A DNA stretch of 64,000 bases. Source: Mycobacteriaceae bacterium. GTDB lineage: Bacteria; Actinomycetota; Actinomycetes; Mycobacteriales; Mycobacteriaceae. Below the pieces are notes generated by a model, which saw only the letters and a list, made by a program, of their open reading frames with translations, was not told the origin of the DNA and did no database searches. The first letter of the stretch is position 1; each line of letters opens with the position of its first letter. This document shows, piece after piece, positions 1 through 9,827 of the stretch. Location of the stretch: assembly GCA_019749805.1 (NCBI GenBank), contig JAIEPH010000031.1:1-64000 (forward strand), read 5' to 3'. A program made the translations under genes and the position numbers.

Positions 1-200
1 TCAAAGGAATCTTTGACAATCCCTTCCTGACACCCCCGGAGGCGTTTGTGAAGGACTACCTCAACTCATATCAACCCGAGGCGGCCGGGCCCGCAGGCAC
101 CACGACCAGGTCGTGGGGGCGGTTGTTGACCGAGAGGGCGCCGTCAGCCGTGACGATCACGATGTCCTCGATCCGCGCACCCCACTGGCCAGGGAAATAG
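1..200 (+). CDS. Possible 3' end of a gene entering from upstream
   Basis: Frame 3 is open from the window edge to a TAG at 198-200. Its first part reads like protein (GIFDNPFLTPPEAF near the start), whereas the part past about position 75 looks like antisense read-through of pepE. If genuine, it would be a convergent gene overlapping the pepE 3' end by 130 bases, which is unusual. I do not recognise the product. The real end could also be disguised by a frameshift near position 70. Confidence 0.2.
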   Translation, partial: KGIFDNPFLTPPEAFVKDYLNSYQPEAAGPAGTTTRSWGRLLTERAPSAVTITMSSIRAPHWPGK

Positions 201-1246
201 ATGCCCGGCTCGACGGAGAACGCCATGCCCTCCTCGAGGGGTAGATCGTTGCCCGCGACGATGTAGGGCTCCTCGTGCACCGACAACCCGATGCCGTGGC
301 CGGTGCGGTGGACGAACGCGTCGGCCAGTCCTTCGGCTGCCAGCAGGTCGCGGGCGGTGGCGTCGACCTGCTCTGCGGTGATGCCGGGACGCACGGCGTC
401 GACCGCAGCCTGCTGGGCGCGCTGGAGGACGGCGTAGCACCGCGCGACCTCGGGATGCGGTTCACCGATGCTGTACGTCCGGGTGGAGTCGGAGTTGTAG
501 CCGGGCTCGTACGGACCGCCGATGTCCACGACGACGATGTCGCCGGCCCGCAGTTCACGGTCAGAGCATTCGTGGTGCGGGTCGGCACCATGCGGCCCGG
601 AGCCGACGATGATGAACGCGACGTCCGAATGCCCCTCGGCGACAATCGCTTCCGCGATATCGGCCGCCACGTCGGCCTCGGTGCGGCCGGGCACCAAGAA
701 CTCAGGGACGCGGGCGTGCACCCGGTCGATCGCCGCGCCCGCCTTGCGTAGTGCGTCGATCTCGGCGGGATCTTTGATCATTCGCAACCGGCGCAGCACG
801 TCGGTGGCCAGCACGGGCACCACCCCGAGCACGTCGGCGAGCGGGAGGAGATGCAACGCGGGCATCGCGTCGGTGACCGCCACAGCGACGGCGGGCCGTC
901 CAGACGATTCCGCCGGCGCCCCACTGAGCGCGTCGGCCACCAACGCGTACGGATCGTCGCCGTCGACCCAATCTCGCACCGTCACAGGTAATTCGGTCAC
1001 CGCCGAGTCTTTCAGCGACGCCAGCTCCAGCCGCGGTACCACCACGGTGGCCTCGCCGGACGTGGGCAGCACCAGCGCCGTCAGCCGTTCGAAGGTCTGC
1101 GCACGGGAGCCGACCAGATATCGCAGGTCGTAGCCCGGCGTGATGACCAGGCCGGCCAGGCCCGCATCGGTTGCCGCGGCGGCGGCAACCCGCAGACGTT
1201 GTGCGTATACATCGGTGTCGAATCGCGCAGTGCTGCTGGCGGGCAT
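71..1246 (-). CDS. pepE: M24 family Xaa-Pro aminopeptidase/dipeptidase
   Basis: A 391-residue cytoplasmic metallopeptidase of the creatinase/prolidase (M24) fold, expected to cleave the bond before proline in short peptides. The N-terminal half is the creatinase-like domain. The C-terminal catalytic domain carries the five metal ligands: D241 and D253 (VVDIGG and NSDST), H317 (RTGHGIGLSVHEE), E346 (FSVEPGIY) and E360 (ARIED). Length and position next to a FEN-type exonuclease match M. tuberculosis Rv2089c (pepE). It is transcribed divergently from the exonuclease. A TAGCCT box ends 7 nt before the ATG, so the message is probably leaderless. Peptide specificity is inferred from family only. 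Confidence 0.92.
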   Translation of the reverse strand: MPASSTARFDTDVYAQRLRVAAAAATDAGLAGLVITPGYDLRYLVGSRAQTFERLTALVLPTSGEATVVVPRLELASLKDSAVTELPVTVRDWVDGDDPYALVADALSGAPAESSGRPAVAVAVTDAMPALHLLPLADVLGVVPVLATDVLRRLRMIKDPAEIDALRKAGAAIDRVHARVPEFLVPGRTEADVAADIAEAIVAEGHSDVAFIIVGSGPHGADPHHECSDRELRAGDIVVVDIGGPYEPGYNSDSTRTYSIGEPHPEVARCYAVLQRAQQAAVDAVRPGITAEQVDATARDLLAAEGLADAFVHRTGHGIGLSVHEEPYIVAGNDLPLEEGMAFSVEPGIYFPGQWGARIEDIVIVTADGALSVNNRPHDLVVVPAGPAASG

Positions 1247-1253
1247 GACTTTC

Positions 1254-1309
1254 AGGCTAATCGACTCGATAGCCGGCGACCTCGATCAGGTTGCCGTCCA
1301 CGCTACTGT
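1254..1309. promoter_or_regulatory. Divergent promoters for pepE and the exonuclease
   Basis: Reading leftward, TAGCCT at 1259-1254 lies 7 nt before the pepE ATG. Reading rightward, TACTGT at 1304-1309 lies 8 nt before the GTG at 1318. Both fit the mycobacterial TANNNT -10 element and would place transcription starts at or beside the start codons. No clear -35 hexamers are seen. Confidence 0.45.
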
Positions 1310-1317
1310 GTGAAACC

Positions 1318-2289
1318 GTGTCCGCTCCCCTGGTCTTGCTGGACGGCGCCAGCATGTGGTTTCGCTCGTACTTCGGTGTGCCCTCGTCGATCACGGCGCC
1401 CGACGGGCGGCCGGTCAACGCGCTGCGCGGCTTCCTGGACGCCGTCGCGACGGTCATCACCCGTGAACGGCCGGGTCGCCTCGTGGTGTGCCGCGACGAC
1501 GACTGGCGACCCCAGTGGCGCGTCGACCTGATCCCGTCGTACAAGGCGCACCGCGTGGTCGAGGAGAACCCCGGCGACGAGCCTGACGTCGAGGAGGTGC
1601 CCGACGAGCTGACACCGCAGGTCGACATGATCATGGAGATGCTGGACGCGTTCGGCATCGCGACCGCGGGCGCACCGGAATGCGAGGCCGACGACATCCT
1701 GGGCGCGTTGACCATCCACGAGCGACGCGACCCGGTGGTCGTCGTCAGCGGTGACCGGGACCTTTTGCAGCTCGTCCGCGACGAGCCGGTGCCGGTCCGG
1801 GTGCTGTACCTGGGCCGTGGCCTGGCGAAGGCGACCAAATGGGGTCCCGAAGAAGTGGCGCAGACCTACGGGGTTCCGGTGCAGCGGGCCGGTGCCGCCT
1901 ACGCCGAACTCGCACTGCTGCGCGGTGATCCGTCCGACGGCCTGCCCGGTGTACCGGGTGTCGGGGACAAGACGGCCGCGACGCTACTGGCCCAGCACGG
2001 CTCATTGGAAAACATCCTCGCCGCCGCACACGATCCGAAATCCAAGATGTCCAGGGCGTATCGGACGAAACTGCTGGCGGCCGCCGACTACATCGAGAAG
2101 GCGGGACCCGTGGTGAAGGTCGCGAGCAAGCTGGCTCCCGACGCCGAACTCGACTGGTCCACGGCGTCAGACGCCCTGCCGCTGGCCGCCGAACACCCGC
2201 GCAAGGTCGCCAAACTCGCCGAGCAGTATGGCGTCACGTCGTCGATCGCCCGCTTGCAGAAGGCTTTGGACGGCCTGCCGAACCGCTGA
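1318..2289 (+). CDS. 5'-3' exonuclease, FEN/PolA-type
   Basis: A 323-residue stand-alone 5'-nuclease resembling the N-terminal domain of DNA polymerase I; it should remove 5' flaps or RNA primers in replication and repair. Metal-binding acidic residues are visible: D9 (LLDGASMWF), the ECEADD cluster at 121-126, and D146/D148 (VSGDRDLLQ). A helix-hairpin-helix DNA-binding motif follows ([14 protein letters not shown], around 205). GTG at 1318 is preferred because it sits just after a -10-like box and starts right before the conserved first strand; an ATG at 1291 in frame would add nine unconserved residues. Homologue of Rv2090, though shorter than that protein. Its stop abuts the stop of the next, convergent gene. 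Confidence 0.9.
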   Translation: MSAPLVLLDGASMWFRSYFGVPSSITAPDGRPVNALRGFLDAVATVITRERPGRLVVCRDDDWRPQWRVDLIPSYKAHRVVEENPGDEPDVEEVPDELTPQVDMIMEMLDAFGIATAGAPECEADDILGALTIHERRDPVVVVSGDRDLLQLVRDEPVPVRVLYLGRGLAKATKWGPEEVAQTYGVPVQRAGAAYAELALLRGDPSDGLPGVPGVGDKTAATLLAQHGSLENILAAAHDPKSKMSRAYRTKLLAAADYIEKAGPVVKVASKLAPDAELDWSTASDALPLAAEHPRKVAKLAEQYGVTSSIARLQKALDGLPNR

Positions 2290-3114
2290 TTACTTGGGGC
2301 GGCCGACCTCATAGGTGCCGCTATCGTCCTGGAAGGTCACCGTCACCTGGCGCTTGGTGCCGTCGATGCTGACCTCGCAGTCGAAGGTGCCACCCTTCTC
2401 GACCGTCGGGTTCTGGCCGTCGTTGCACTTGACGTTGGAGACGTTCGTGGCGCCGTAGCCATTGGCCTCATCGGTCAAAACCCGCTGTACACCGGTCTGC
2501 GCTGCATCGATATCGAGCTTGGTGGTGACGAAGAAGCCGGGCTTCCAGAAGCCCAGCACGAGTACCACGGCCACGACGACCGCCGCGAGCAGGCCGATCA
2601 CACCGCCGATGACCGCCAGTGAGCGTTTCGACCCCTCCTCGGTGCCCGGCGCTCCGAACTGCCCCGGCTGCCCGAACTGACCGGGTTGCTGGCCGTACTG
2701 CCCGGGCTGGCCGTACTGGGTCGGTTGCTGGCCGTACTGCCCGGGCTGGCCGTACTGCGTCGCGTACTGGCTGGACGGGTCATACCCCGGCTGACCGTAT
2801 TGACCCTGCTGCGGGTAGGCCTGTTGGCCGTACTCGGTGGGCTGCTGGTACTCCTGCGGCGGCTGATATGCCGGCTGCTGCGGGTACTGGCCGTACTGCT
2901 GCTGTTGCGACGGGTCATACGCCGGCGGCTGCTGTTGTTGCGACGGGTCATATGCCGGCGGCTGCCATTGCGGCGCGGCCGTGGTGGGCTCGCTGGCCGC
3001 AGGCTGCTGCTGCCACTGGTTGGTCGGATCGCTTGCCGGCTGCTCCGCGGGCTGGTCCGGCTGCTGGCCGCCGGTCCAGTGCTGCGTCGGGTCAGATCCC
3101 TGCGGTCCGCTCAT
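2290..3114 (-). CDS. Gln/Pro/Tyr-rich membrane protein with DUF4333 domain
   Basis: A 274-residue single-pass membrane protein. Residues 1-160 are low complexity, rich in Q, P, Y and G, with repeats of the type YGQPGQ and [10 protein letters not shown]. One transmembrane helix spans about 166-190. The extracytoplasmic C-terminus (195-274) has the DUF4333 pattern with two cysteines (C230, C246) that probably form a disulfide. Corresponds in place and architecture to Rv2091c. The repeat-rich cytoplasmic tail resembles intrinsically disordered tails of other actinobacterial envelope proteins; a scaffold role is conceivable but unproven. The stop codon is directly adjacent to that of the exonuclease. 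Confidence 0.85.
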   Translation of the reverse strand: MSGPQGSDPTQHWTGGQQPDQPAEQPASDPTNQWQQQPAASEPTTAAPQWQPPAYDPSQQQQPPAYDPSQQQQYGQYPQQPAYQPPQEYQQPTEYGQQAYPQQGQYGQPGYDPSSQYATQYGQPGQYGQQPTQYGQPGQYGQQPGQFGQPGQFGAPGTEEGSKRSLAVIGGVIGLLAAVVVAVVLVLGFWKPGFFVTTKLDIDAAQTGVQRVLTDEANGYGATNVSNVKCNDGQNPTVEKGGTFDCEVSIDGTKRQVTVTFQDDSGTYEVGRPK

Positions 3115-3152
3115 CTCACTCCTTGATCACCCGGTGCTGTGCTTGCCACACC

Positions 3153-5942
3153 CTACCCCGCATCAACAGCTACGACGCCGCGCCGAACGTCGTTGATCGC
3201 GCGTTTCGCGGTCGCCCGCAGCGCTGGGTCGGGCGCTGCGTTGCGCACCTGATCGAGTAGGTCCAGAACTTGGCGGCACCAGCGTACGAAATCACCTGCC
3301 GACAGCGGGGACCCGGTGCCGCCGGTGTCCGCTGCCGCCAGCGCTCTGGTGAGGTCGCCGGTGGAGGCCCAGCGATAAATGGCGGCGACGAACCCTTCGT
3401 CAGGTTCGCGGCTGTGACTGATCCGGTGGCGTTGTTCGTCGGCGCGCAGTTCGGTCCACAGCCTGCGGGTCTGATTCAGCGCGCGCCGCAACTTGCCGGT
3501 CGCGACGTCGGCACCGCCCGGTGCGGTCGGCGTGTCGCCGCGCGACTCGTAGAGCACCGCCGACAGGACCGCGGCCAGCTCCGGTGCGTCTAGGCCCTCC
3601 CAGATGCCGCTGCGCAGGGATTCGGCTACCAGCAGATCGCTCTCGCTGTAGATACGGGCCAGCAGGCGGCCGTCGTCGGTGACCTGCGGGTCGGCGTCAC
3701 CCGCGCCGGCCTCGATGAAGCCCCGTTCGGTCAGCAGCGTCACGATCTTGTCGAACGTACGCGCCAGTGAATTCGTCGCCGCCGCGACCTTCTGCCGGAT
3801 CTGTTCGTTGTCCCGCTCGACGCGCAGATACCGCTCGGCGAGCCGCGCCTTCTCCTCTCGATCGGGCAGTTGATGTGCGGGATGGCGGCGAACCTGTTCA
3901 CGCAGCGACGCCAATTCGGGGTCGACGTCGCGTTCGGCGGGCTCACCGCTGCGCTTGCGCTTGCCCGACGGAGCGTCGAGTCCGGCGGCGGCCGAGCGCA
4001 ACGCCGAGGCGAGGTCGCGTCGGGCGCGGGGGTTGCGGTGTTCCACTCGCTTCGGCAGCGACATGGTGCCCAGCGGAGCCGATGCCCCTGAGTAGTCCGC
4101 GGACGAGATCCGTCCGGCCCAGCGGTGTTCGGTCAGCACCAGCGGTCGTGGATCTTCGCTGTCGCGGGCGGGTTCCAGGACCACGGCCAGCCCGCCTCGC
4201 CTGCCCTGGGTGATGGTGATGATGTCGCCGCGGCGCAGCGACTCGAGTGCCTCGCTGGCAGCTTTCCGCCGTTGCAGCCGTGACGCTCTGGACTGTGCCC
4301 GCTCGCGTTCGGAGATCTGCAGCCGCAACCGCACATAGTTCAGAATTGGAATCTCTCGACCCTTGATCGGCTCGCCGTCGGTCAGTTCGGCCGCAATCTC
4401 CTCGAGCATCTTCTCGCCACGTTCGATGCCGCGCACCAAACCCACGACCGACCGGTCCGCCTGGTATTGCGCAAACGAACTCTCCAGCAGCTTGTGCGCC
4501 TGTGCGGGGCCCATCTGGTGCACGAGGTTGATGGTCATGTTGTACGACGGCGCAAAGGAACTGCGCAGCGGGAAGGTACGGGTGGACGCGAGACCGGCGA
4601 CCTCGGCGGGATCGACATCAGGAGTCCACAGCACGACCGCGTGGCCCTCCACGTCGATGCCCCGGCGTCCGGCGCGGCCGGTCAACTGCGTGTACTCCCC
4701 CGGCGTCAACGGCATGTGCTGTTCGCCGTTGAACTTCACCAGACGTTCGAGCACCACTGTCCGCGCGGGCATGTTGATCCCCAAAGCCAGTGTCTCCGTA
4801 GCGAAAACAGCCTTCACCAGCCCTGCGACGAACAACTCCTCAACGGTGTGGCGGAACACCGGCAACATGCCGGCGTGGTGGGCCGCGAGGCCGCGCAGCA
4901 GCCCCTCGCGCCATTCGTGGTAGTCGAGGATGATCAGGTCGGCTTCGGGCAGGTCAGCGCACCGGCGGTCGATCACCTCGGCAATGCGGGCGCGTTCTTC
5001 GTTCGTCGTGAGCCGCAGCGACGAGCGCAGGCACTGCTTGACGGCGGCGTCGCAGCCGGCACGCGAGAAGATGAACGTGATCGCGGGCAGCAGGTTCTCC
5101 CGCTCCAGGGTGCCGATCACATCGGGCCGGCTCGGGCCCCGGTAGATGCTCGGACGGTCTCGATTGCGGCCCCGGCCACGCGGCTGCCAGTCGGCAAGCC
5201 GGTCGGCTTCAAGCCGATGTGAGATGTGACGTAACAACTCCGGATCGACCAGCAATTCGCGCCCACGGCGACGCGATGCCTGTTTCGCGCCCGTCGCGCG
5301 ATAGTCGAACAGGTCGAACACCCGCTTGCCCACCATGACGTGCTGCCACAGCGGGACGGGACGGTGTTCGTCGACCACCACCGTGGTGTCGCCGCGCACC
5401 GTCTGGATCCAGCCGCCGAACTCTTCGGCGTTGCTCACTGTCGCCGACAGACTCACCAGCAGGACGTCGTCGGGCAGGTGGAGGATCACCTCCTCCCAGA
5501 CCGCACCGCGCATCCGGTCCGCCAGGAAGTGGACCTCGTCCATGACGACATGAGAAAGGCCTTGTAGCGCAGGAGAATTCGCATACAGCATGTTTCGCAG
5601 CACTTCGGTCGTCATGACAACGATGTCCGCGTCACCGTTGATCGACTGATCGCCGGTGAGCAGACCGATCTTCTCCGGGCCGTAACGGCGGGCCAGATCG
5701 TTGTGCTTCTGGTTGCTCAGCGCCTTGATGGGGGTGGTGTAGAAGCACTTACGGCCCGCTGCCAGCGCCAGGTGGACCGCGAACTCCCCCACCACGGTCT
5801 TGCCTGCACCCGTCGGCGCGCAGACCAGCACGCCATGGCCGTTCTCCAGCGCCTCGCATGCGGTCCGCTGGAACGGGTCGAGACTGAATGGCAGCCCTTC
5901 GGTGAAGCCCGCCAGGAGGGGCCCGTTAGGTGGCGTCGTCAT
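3153..5942 (-). CDS. helY: DEAD/H-box helicase HelY (Ski2/Mtr4-like)
   Basis: A 929-residue superfamily 2 RNA helicase of the Ski2/Mtr4 type, presumably unwinding RNA for turnover or processing. Visible motifs: Walker A APTGAGKT (42-49), DEVH (135-138), SAT (166-168), and motif [12 protein letters not shown]. The C-terminal third is the helical DSHCT-like region of this family. Length and context match Rv2092c. The start overlaps the tatC stop by 17 nt, so translation is probably coupled to the tat genes; whether that link has functional meaning is unknown. The stop lies 38 nt from the start of the next leftward gene. Confidence 0.93.
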   Translation of the reverse strand: MTTPPNGPLLAGFTEGLPFSLDPFQRTACEALENGHGVLVCAPTGAGKTVVGEFAVHLALAAGRKCFYTTPIKALSNQKHNDLARRYGPEKIGLLTGDQSINGDADIVVMTTEVLRNMLYANSPALQGLSHVVMDEVHFLADRMRGAVWEEVILHLPDDVLLVSLSATVSNAEEFGGWIQTVRGDTTVVVDEHRPVPLWQHVMVGKRVFDLFDYRATGAKQASRRRGRELLVDPELLRHISHRLEADRLADWQPRGRGRNRDRPSIYRGPSRPDVIGTLERENLLPAITFIFSRAGCDAAVKQCLRSSLRLTTNEERARIAEVIDRRCADLPEADLIILDYHEWREGLLRGLAAHHAGMLPVFRHTVEELFVAGLVKAVFATETLALGINMPARTVVLERLVKFNGEQHMPLTPGEYTQLTGRAGRRGIDVEGHAVVLWTPDVDPAEVAGLASTRTFPLRSSFAPSYNMTINLVHQMGPAQAHKLLESSFAQYQADRSVVGLVRGIERGEKMLEEIAAELTDGEPIKGREIPILNYVRLRLQISERERAQSRASRLQRRKAASEALESLRRGDIITITQGRRGGLAVVLEPARDSEDPRPLVLTEHRWAGRISSADYSGASAPLGTMSLPKRVEHRNPRARRDLASALRSAAAGLDAPSGKRKRSGEPAERDVDPELASLREQVRRHPAHQLPDREEKARLAERYLRVERDNEQIRQKVAAATNSLARTFDKIVTLLTERGFIEAGAGDADPQVTDDGRLLARIYSESDLLVAESLRSGIWEGLDAPELAAVLSAVLYESRGDTPTAPGGADVATGKLRRALNQTRRLWTELRADEQRHRISHSREPDEGFVAAIYRWASTGDLTRALAAADTGGTGSPLSAGDFVRWCRQVLDLLDQVRNAAPDPALRATAKRAINDVRRGVVAVDAG

Positions 5943-6876
5943 CGACCACGAGCCGCGAGGCCGTCGGCACGGCGGTGGGCGCGTCGATCTGCTCGATACC
6001 GCCGATCGGCGCCGCCTGTTCGTCGGGAACCTCGTCGAGGGCCTCTCGACGCGCCTTGCGCCTGTCGTGGATACGGGCGATCTGGATCGCGAACTCCAGC
6101 AGCACCGTCAGGGCCAACGCCAGTGCGAGCATAGAGAAGGGGTCCGAGCCCGGCGTGAAGAACGCGGCGAACACGAAGAGACCGAAGATCATGCCGCGCC
6201 GCCACGCCTTGAGCCGCTCATAGGGCAGGATGCCGACGAAGTTCAGCATGACGATCAGCAGCGGAAACTCGAAGCTGAACCCGAACACCAGCAGCAGGTT
6301 GATGAGGAACCCGAAGTACTGGTCGCCGGACAACGCGGTCACCTGAACGTCGCTGCCGACGGTCAGCAGGAATCCGAGGGCGGTGGACAGCACCACGTAC
6401 GCGAGCACCGCACCGGCGATGAAGAGCACGGCGCCGATGACCACGAACGCGATCGCGAAGCGCCGCTCCTTCTTGTACAGGCCCGGCGTGATGAACGCCC
6501 ACAGGTGATACAGCCAGACGGGGCAGGCCATCACGATCCCCGCGGTCAGCGCGACCTTCAGGCGCAGCATGAACTGGTCGAATGGCGCGGTGGCGAGCAG
6601 CCGGCACCCGCCGTCGGGTGTGATGCTCGCCCGTGAGGACTCCGGTAGTGCGCAGTAGGGACCGCGCAGCCAATCACCCAGGCTGGGCAGTCCGAAGACG
6701 CCGTGGCTGTACCAGAGGAAACCGAGGATCGTCGTCAGCACGACGGCGGCCGCGGAGATCAGCAGCCGTGACCGCAGTTCGTGGAGGTGCTCGACCAGCG
6801 ACATGGTGCCGTCGGGGTTGACCTGCGAACGGCGCCGGCGAGGGTCGAGCTTCTTGAAGATTCCGGGGGTCTGCAC
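5926..6876 (-). CDS. tatC: Sec-independent translocase subunit TatC
   Basis: A 316-residue inner-membrane protein with six hydrophobic helices; with TatA it forms the twin-arginine export channel and binds the RR signal peptide. The N-terminal [15 protein letters not shown] segment and the [15 protein letters not shown] stretch are characteristic TatC signatures. A hydrophilic tail after residue 270 is typical of mycobacterial TatC. The GTG start is preceded by an AGG-containing ribosome site, 50 nt after tatA. TatB is not present locally, as expected in mycobacteria, where it is encoded elsewhere. Confidence 0.95.
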   Translation of the reverse strand: MQTPGIFKKLDPRRRRSQVNPDGTMSLVEHLHELRSRLLISAAAVVLTTILGFLWYSHGVFGLPSLGDWLRGPYCALPESSRASITPDGGCRLLATAPFDQFMLRLKVALTAGIVMACPVWLYHLWAFITPGLYKKERRFAIAFVVIGAVLFIAGAVLAYVVLSTALGFLLTVGSDVQVTALSGDQYFGFLINLLLVFGFSFEFPLLIVMLNFVGILPYERLKAWRRGMIFGLFVFAAFFTPGSDPFSMLALALALTVLLEFAIQIARIHDRRKARREALDEVPDEQAAPIGGIEQIDAPTAVPTASRLVVDDDAT

Positions 6877-6889
6877 GGCGATGCCTATG

Positions 6890-6908
6890 ACGCGGCGTTA
6901 CGCCGCGT
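6890..6908 (-). terminator. Hairpin between tatA and tatC
   Basis: A perfect 8-bp inverted repeat (ACGCGGCG, 3-nt loop, CGCCGCGT) fills the short tatA-tatC gap. There is no U-tract, so it may act as an attenuator or RNA-stability element setting the TatA:TatC ratio rather than as a full terminator. Function is inferred from structure only. Confidence 0.5.
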
Positions 6909-6926
6909 GCGGTTGGTCTGCGTCGG

Positions 6927-7205
6927 TCAGGCCGGTCGCTGGTCCGGCGGCGCGGTCTCCGGGGCCTGGGCGGCGGCCGAATCGGCGCGTTCCGAGGCGA
7001 TCGGGGTTGGCGACGGAGCCGACCGGCCGGCCTCCGATGACGGAGTGTCCGGCTTGGAGTCGGACTGCATCTCCTTGATCTCGGACTTGAAGATCCGCAT
7101 CGACTTGCCGAGCGATCGCGCCGCGTCCGGGAGCTTCTTGGCACCGAAGAGCAGGACGAAGACTGCGATGACGATTACCCAATGCCAGGGTTGTAGACCG
7201 CCCAA
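6927..7205 (-). CDS. tatA: Sec-independent translocase subunit TatA
   Basis: A small single-span protein (92 residues) that oligomerises to form the Tat translocation pore. An N-terminal membrane helix ([15 protein letters not shown]) is followed by the conserved [16 protein letters not shown] amphipathic helix and a Ser/Pro/Ala-rich acidic tail. TTG at 7205 is chosen over the in-frame GTG at 7214: the Shine-Dalgarno run GGAGGTG covers that GTG and sits 6 nt before TTG, and the TTG start aligns with the known MtbTatA N-terminus (MGSL). First gene of tatA-tatC-helY; pafC lies 30 nt upstream. Confidence 0.92.
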   Translation of the reverse strand: MGGLQPWHWVIVIAVFVLLFGAKKLPDAARSLGKSMRIFKSEIKEMQSDSKPDTPSSEAGRSAPSPTPIASERADSAAAQAPETAPPDQRPA

Positions 7206-7235
7206 TTTGGTCACCTCCAGACGACGGGGACGAGT

Positions 7236-8213
7236 CTACCCGGCGACGCCGTAGGCGCTCAGCGCCGCGGCGGCGGATTCCCGAACGCGGTCGGCCAGCG
7301 ACTGGGGTTCCAGCACCCGCACCGCCGAACCGAAGCCGAGCACAAACCGGGTCATCCAGTCCTCGGAGGCGTAGGTCATCGCCGCCTCCCAGGCACCGTC
7401 GGGCAGCTCACGGATCTCCCGCAGCGGGTAGTAGTCGAACATCCACGAGGCCGAACGCTCGATGAGCAGAAGTGCGGAGGGCAGGGAGGAGTTAGCCGGG
7501 TCTGCGTCGAACAGCGACGTGTCGGGTCCGGCCTGCACGGCGGGCAGTGGCGGCGCCGACGGTTCGTCGAGCACGCGCGCGTCGACGATCCGGTCGAAGC
7601 GGAACAGCCGCACTCCCTCAGCCGAACGGCACCACGCCTCCAGATAGCTGTGGTCGGCGACCAGCACGACGCGGATCGGGTCGACGATGCGGCTGGACAG
7701 CATGTCGTGCGATGCCGAGTAGTACTCGATCGCCAGCGCGCGTGCATCGCGCGTCGCTGCCCGCACTGCGGCGGCAGCCTCGCTCTCGATGGAAGCAGGC
7801 TCGTCGACCGCCGCCACTGGCGAACCTTCGCCGTGCCCGACCACGCCCGCAGCCGATTCGATCTTCGCGATGGCGCTTCGGGCGGCCTTGGGGTCGACCA
7901 TGCCGGGCACGTCGGCGAGCGCACGCAACGCCACCAGGACGCCCGTCGCCTCGGGCGATGTCAGCCGCAACGGGTGGTCGATACCCGCGCTGAACGTGAC
8001 TTCGATTGTGTCACCGGAGAATTCGAAGTCAATCAGGTCTCCGGGACCGTAACCGGGGAGTCCGCACATCCACAGCTGGTTCAGGTCGTCGCGCAATTGC
8101 TTGACGCTCACGCCGAGATCGGACGCCGCTTCGGTGTAGGTGATCCTCGGGTTGGCCTGGAAGTACGGGACCATGTTCAGCAACCGCACCAGCCGCGTCG
8201 ATATCGCGGTCAT
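7236..8213 (-). CDS. pafC: PafC, WYL-domain transcriptional regulator
   Basis: A 325-residue protein with an N-terminal winged helix-turn-helix (about 1-75) and a central WYL domain. PafC pairs with PafB as the heteromeric activator of the LexA-independent DNA-damage response in mycobacteria; the name comes only from location beside pafA. ATG at 8213 is used because it overlaps the pafB stop as ATGA and matches the family N-terminus (MTAISTRLVRLLNMVPYF). A longer in-frame opening upstream runs through pafB and is not real. Confidence 0.93.
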   Translation of the reverse strand: MTAISTRLVRLLNMVPYFQANPRITYTEAASDLGVSVKQLRDDLNQLWMCGLPGYGPGDLIDFEFSGDTIEVTFSAGIDHPLRLTSPEATGVLVALRALADVPGMVDPKAARSAIAKIESAAGVVGHGEGSPVAAVDEPASIESEAAAAVRAATRDARALAIEYYSASHDMLSSRIVDPIRVVLVADHSYLEAWCRSAEGVRLFRFDRIVDARVLDEPSAPPLPAVQAGPDTSLFDADPANSSLPSALLLIERSASWMFDYYPLREIRELPDGAWEAAMTYASEDWMTRFVLGFGSAVRVLEPQSLADRVRESAAAALSAYGVAG

Positions 8214-9214
8214 GCCCGCACCTCGTTCGTCTGACGTGCCTGTGCGCGCAGCCGCTCCAGCACATCGGCGCGCAGCGCCTCGGGTTCCAGCGCGACGGCG
8301 TCGGGACCGTAACTCGCGACCTCTCGTGCCAGCCTGTCGATCATCCCGATGTCCAGCTCGATCTCCTCGCCGGCCCGGCCGTGCAACGTGCGGGGACCGA
8401 TGACTGTCGCTCGGCGCCGCAGCGCGGTCGCGCGGCCGTCGGCGACCCACACCCTCGCCTGTCCGCTGCTCGGGAACTCGCCAACCGCACGCTCGACGAT
8501 CTGGCGAAGATCGGTCCCCTCGGGCCGTTGCACCGCTCCTGGCGGGCCGATCGTCGTCACCTCGGCTCCGATGCGGGACAGCCGGAATGTGCGGGTGTCG
8601 GCACGGTCGCGATCGTGTCCGACCAGGTACCAGCGTCCCCGGTTGGTGATCACGCCCCACGGTTCGACGGTCCGCGTCACGTAGGGCTCGCCGCGCGACG
8701 GCCGGTGCGGAAACTGAACTGTTTGTCGAGAGTCGATGGCGGACAACAGAATTCCCAGCACCTCCTCCGAACCTCGCATGCTCGGCAGCGCCGCGGCCGA
8801 GGTGATCGCTACATCTGAGTGCGACGCATCAACGTCGACCCCCGCAGCCCTCAACTTGAGCAGCGCGCCCTGGGTGGCGGTGATGAGCTCGGGAGACTCC
8901 CACAGCTGCGTCGCCACGGCGACGGCAGCGGCCTCGTCCGCGGTCAGCTCGACCGCGGGCAGCGCATAGGCCTCGCGGTTTATGCGATATCCCTCGGTCG
9001 GATCGAACTGCGAGACACGACCCGTCTCGAGCGGGATGCCCAGGTCACGCAGCTCGTTCTTGTCGCGTTCGAACATGCGGGAGAACGCCTCGTCACTGGC
9101 GCTGTCGGAGTAGCCGGACACCGTTTCGCGGATTCGCTCGGCGGTGATGAAGGTGCGCGTCGACAGCAAGGCGATGACGAGGTTCATCAACCGTTCGACT
9201 TTGGAAATCGCCAC
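8210..9214 (-). CDS. pafB: PafB, WYL-domain transcriptional regulator
   Basis: A 334-residue partner of PafC with the same HTH-WYL layout: the HTH lies in the SKVERLMNLVIALLS to FERDKNELRDLG region, followed by a WYL ligand-sensing domain. Together they switch on DNA-repair genes after DNA damage in mycobacteria. GTG at 9214 gives the conserved N-terminus (AISKVERL); AGGA sits immediately before it. The ATG at 9259 would lie inside the divergent methyltransferase. Only 22 bp separate it from that divergent gene, so their promoters must overlap the coding starts. Confidence 0.92.
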   Translation of the reverse strand: MAISKVERLMNLVIALLSTRTFITAERIRETVSGYSDSASDEAFSRMFERDKNELRDLGIPLETGRVSQFDPTEGYRINREAYALPAVELTADEAAAVAVATQLWESPELITATQGALLKLRAAGVDVDASHSDVAITSAAALPSMRGSEEVLGILLSAIDSRQTVQFPHRPSRGEPYVTRTVEPWGVITNRGRWYLVGHDRDRADTRTFRLSRIGAEVTTIGPPGAVQRPEGTDLRQIVERAVGEFPSSGQARVWVADGRATALRRRATVIGPRTLHGRAGEEIELDIGMIDRLAREVASYGPDAVALEPEALRADVLERLRAQARQTNEVRA

Positions 9215-9236
9215 TCCTATGAGCTTAGGGTGAGTT

Positions 9237-9827
9237 GTGAGCAGTCGTTGGCAGGACACCGAAGCACCCCGCGGCGACGCCTACGACGAGCGGTGGCGTC
9301 AGCTGGCCGCCGCAGGTCAGAGTATCCACGGCGAGGCCGATCTGATCGAGTCGCTGCTCCGCGAGACGGGTGGAAGTCGCGTGCTCGACGCGGGCTGCGG
9401 GACCGGCCGGGTGGCGATCGAGCTGGCTGCTCGTGGATTCTCGGTGTCCGGCATGGACCTCGACGAGGGCATGCTCTCCGCGGCCCGCGCCAAGGCACCT
9501 GAACTGCGGTGGATCCTGGCCGATCTGAGCGAGGCGAGCGCGCATCTGGACTCGGAGTTCGACGTCGTCGCGCTGGCGGGCAACGTGATGATCTTCGTCG
9601 CCCGCGGAACCGAGGCGACGGTCATCTCCCAGCTCGCATCGCACCTGGCGCCCGGCGGATTGTTCGTCGCGGGATTCCAGCTCACCGCGGGCCGGCTGAC
9701 ACTCGACCACTACGACGCGGCCTGTGCCGCCGCGGGCTTGGAGTTGGTCGATCGCTGGGCGACCTGGGATCGCGAGCCGTTCCACGGCGGCGACTATGCG
9801 GTGTCGGTGCACCGCCGCCTCACATAG
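9237..9827 (+). CDS. Class I SAM-dependent methyltransferase
   Basis: A 196-residue Rossmann-fold methyltransferase. Motif I is [16 protein letters not shown] (around 46-61), with the acidic ribose-binding residue in GMDLDEGML. The fold is minimal, with no substrate-recognition insert, so the substrate cannot be read from sequence; small molecules are typical of such Methyltransf_25/11-type proteins. It is divergent from pafB and converges with pafA, overlapping the pafA stop by 8 nt. M. tuberculosis has a PE_PGRS gene at this spot instead, so the gene is lineage-specific here. Confidence 0.88.
   Translation: MSSRWQDTEAPRGDAYDERWRQLAAAGQSIHGEADLIESLLRETGGSRVLDAGCGTGRVAIELAARGFSVSGMDLDEGMLSAARAKAPELRWILADLSEASAHLDSEFDVVALAGNVMIFVARGTEATVISQLASHLAPGGLFVAGFQLTAGRLTLDHYDAACAAAGLELVDRWATWDREPFHGGDYAVSVHRRLT

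Noticed and set aside
2598..3114. Tandem repeat or mobile element
   Set aside because: The repetitive DNA is explained by the Gln/Pro/Gly/Tyr-rich coding region of the membrane protein.
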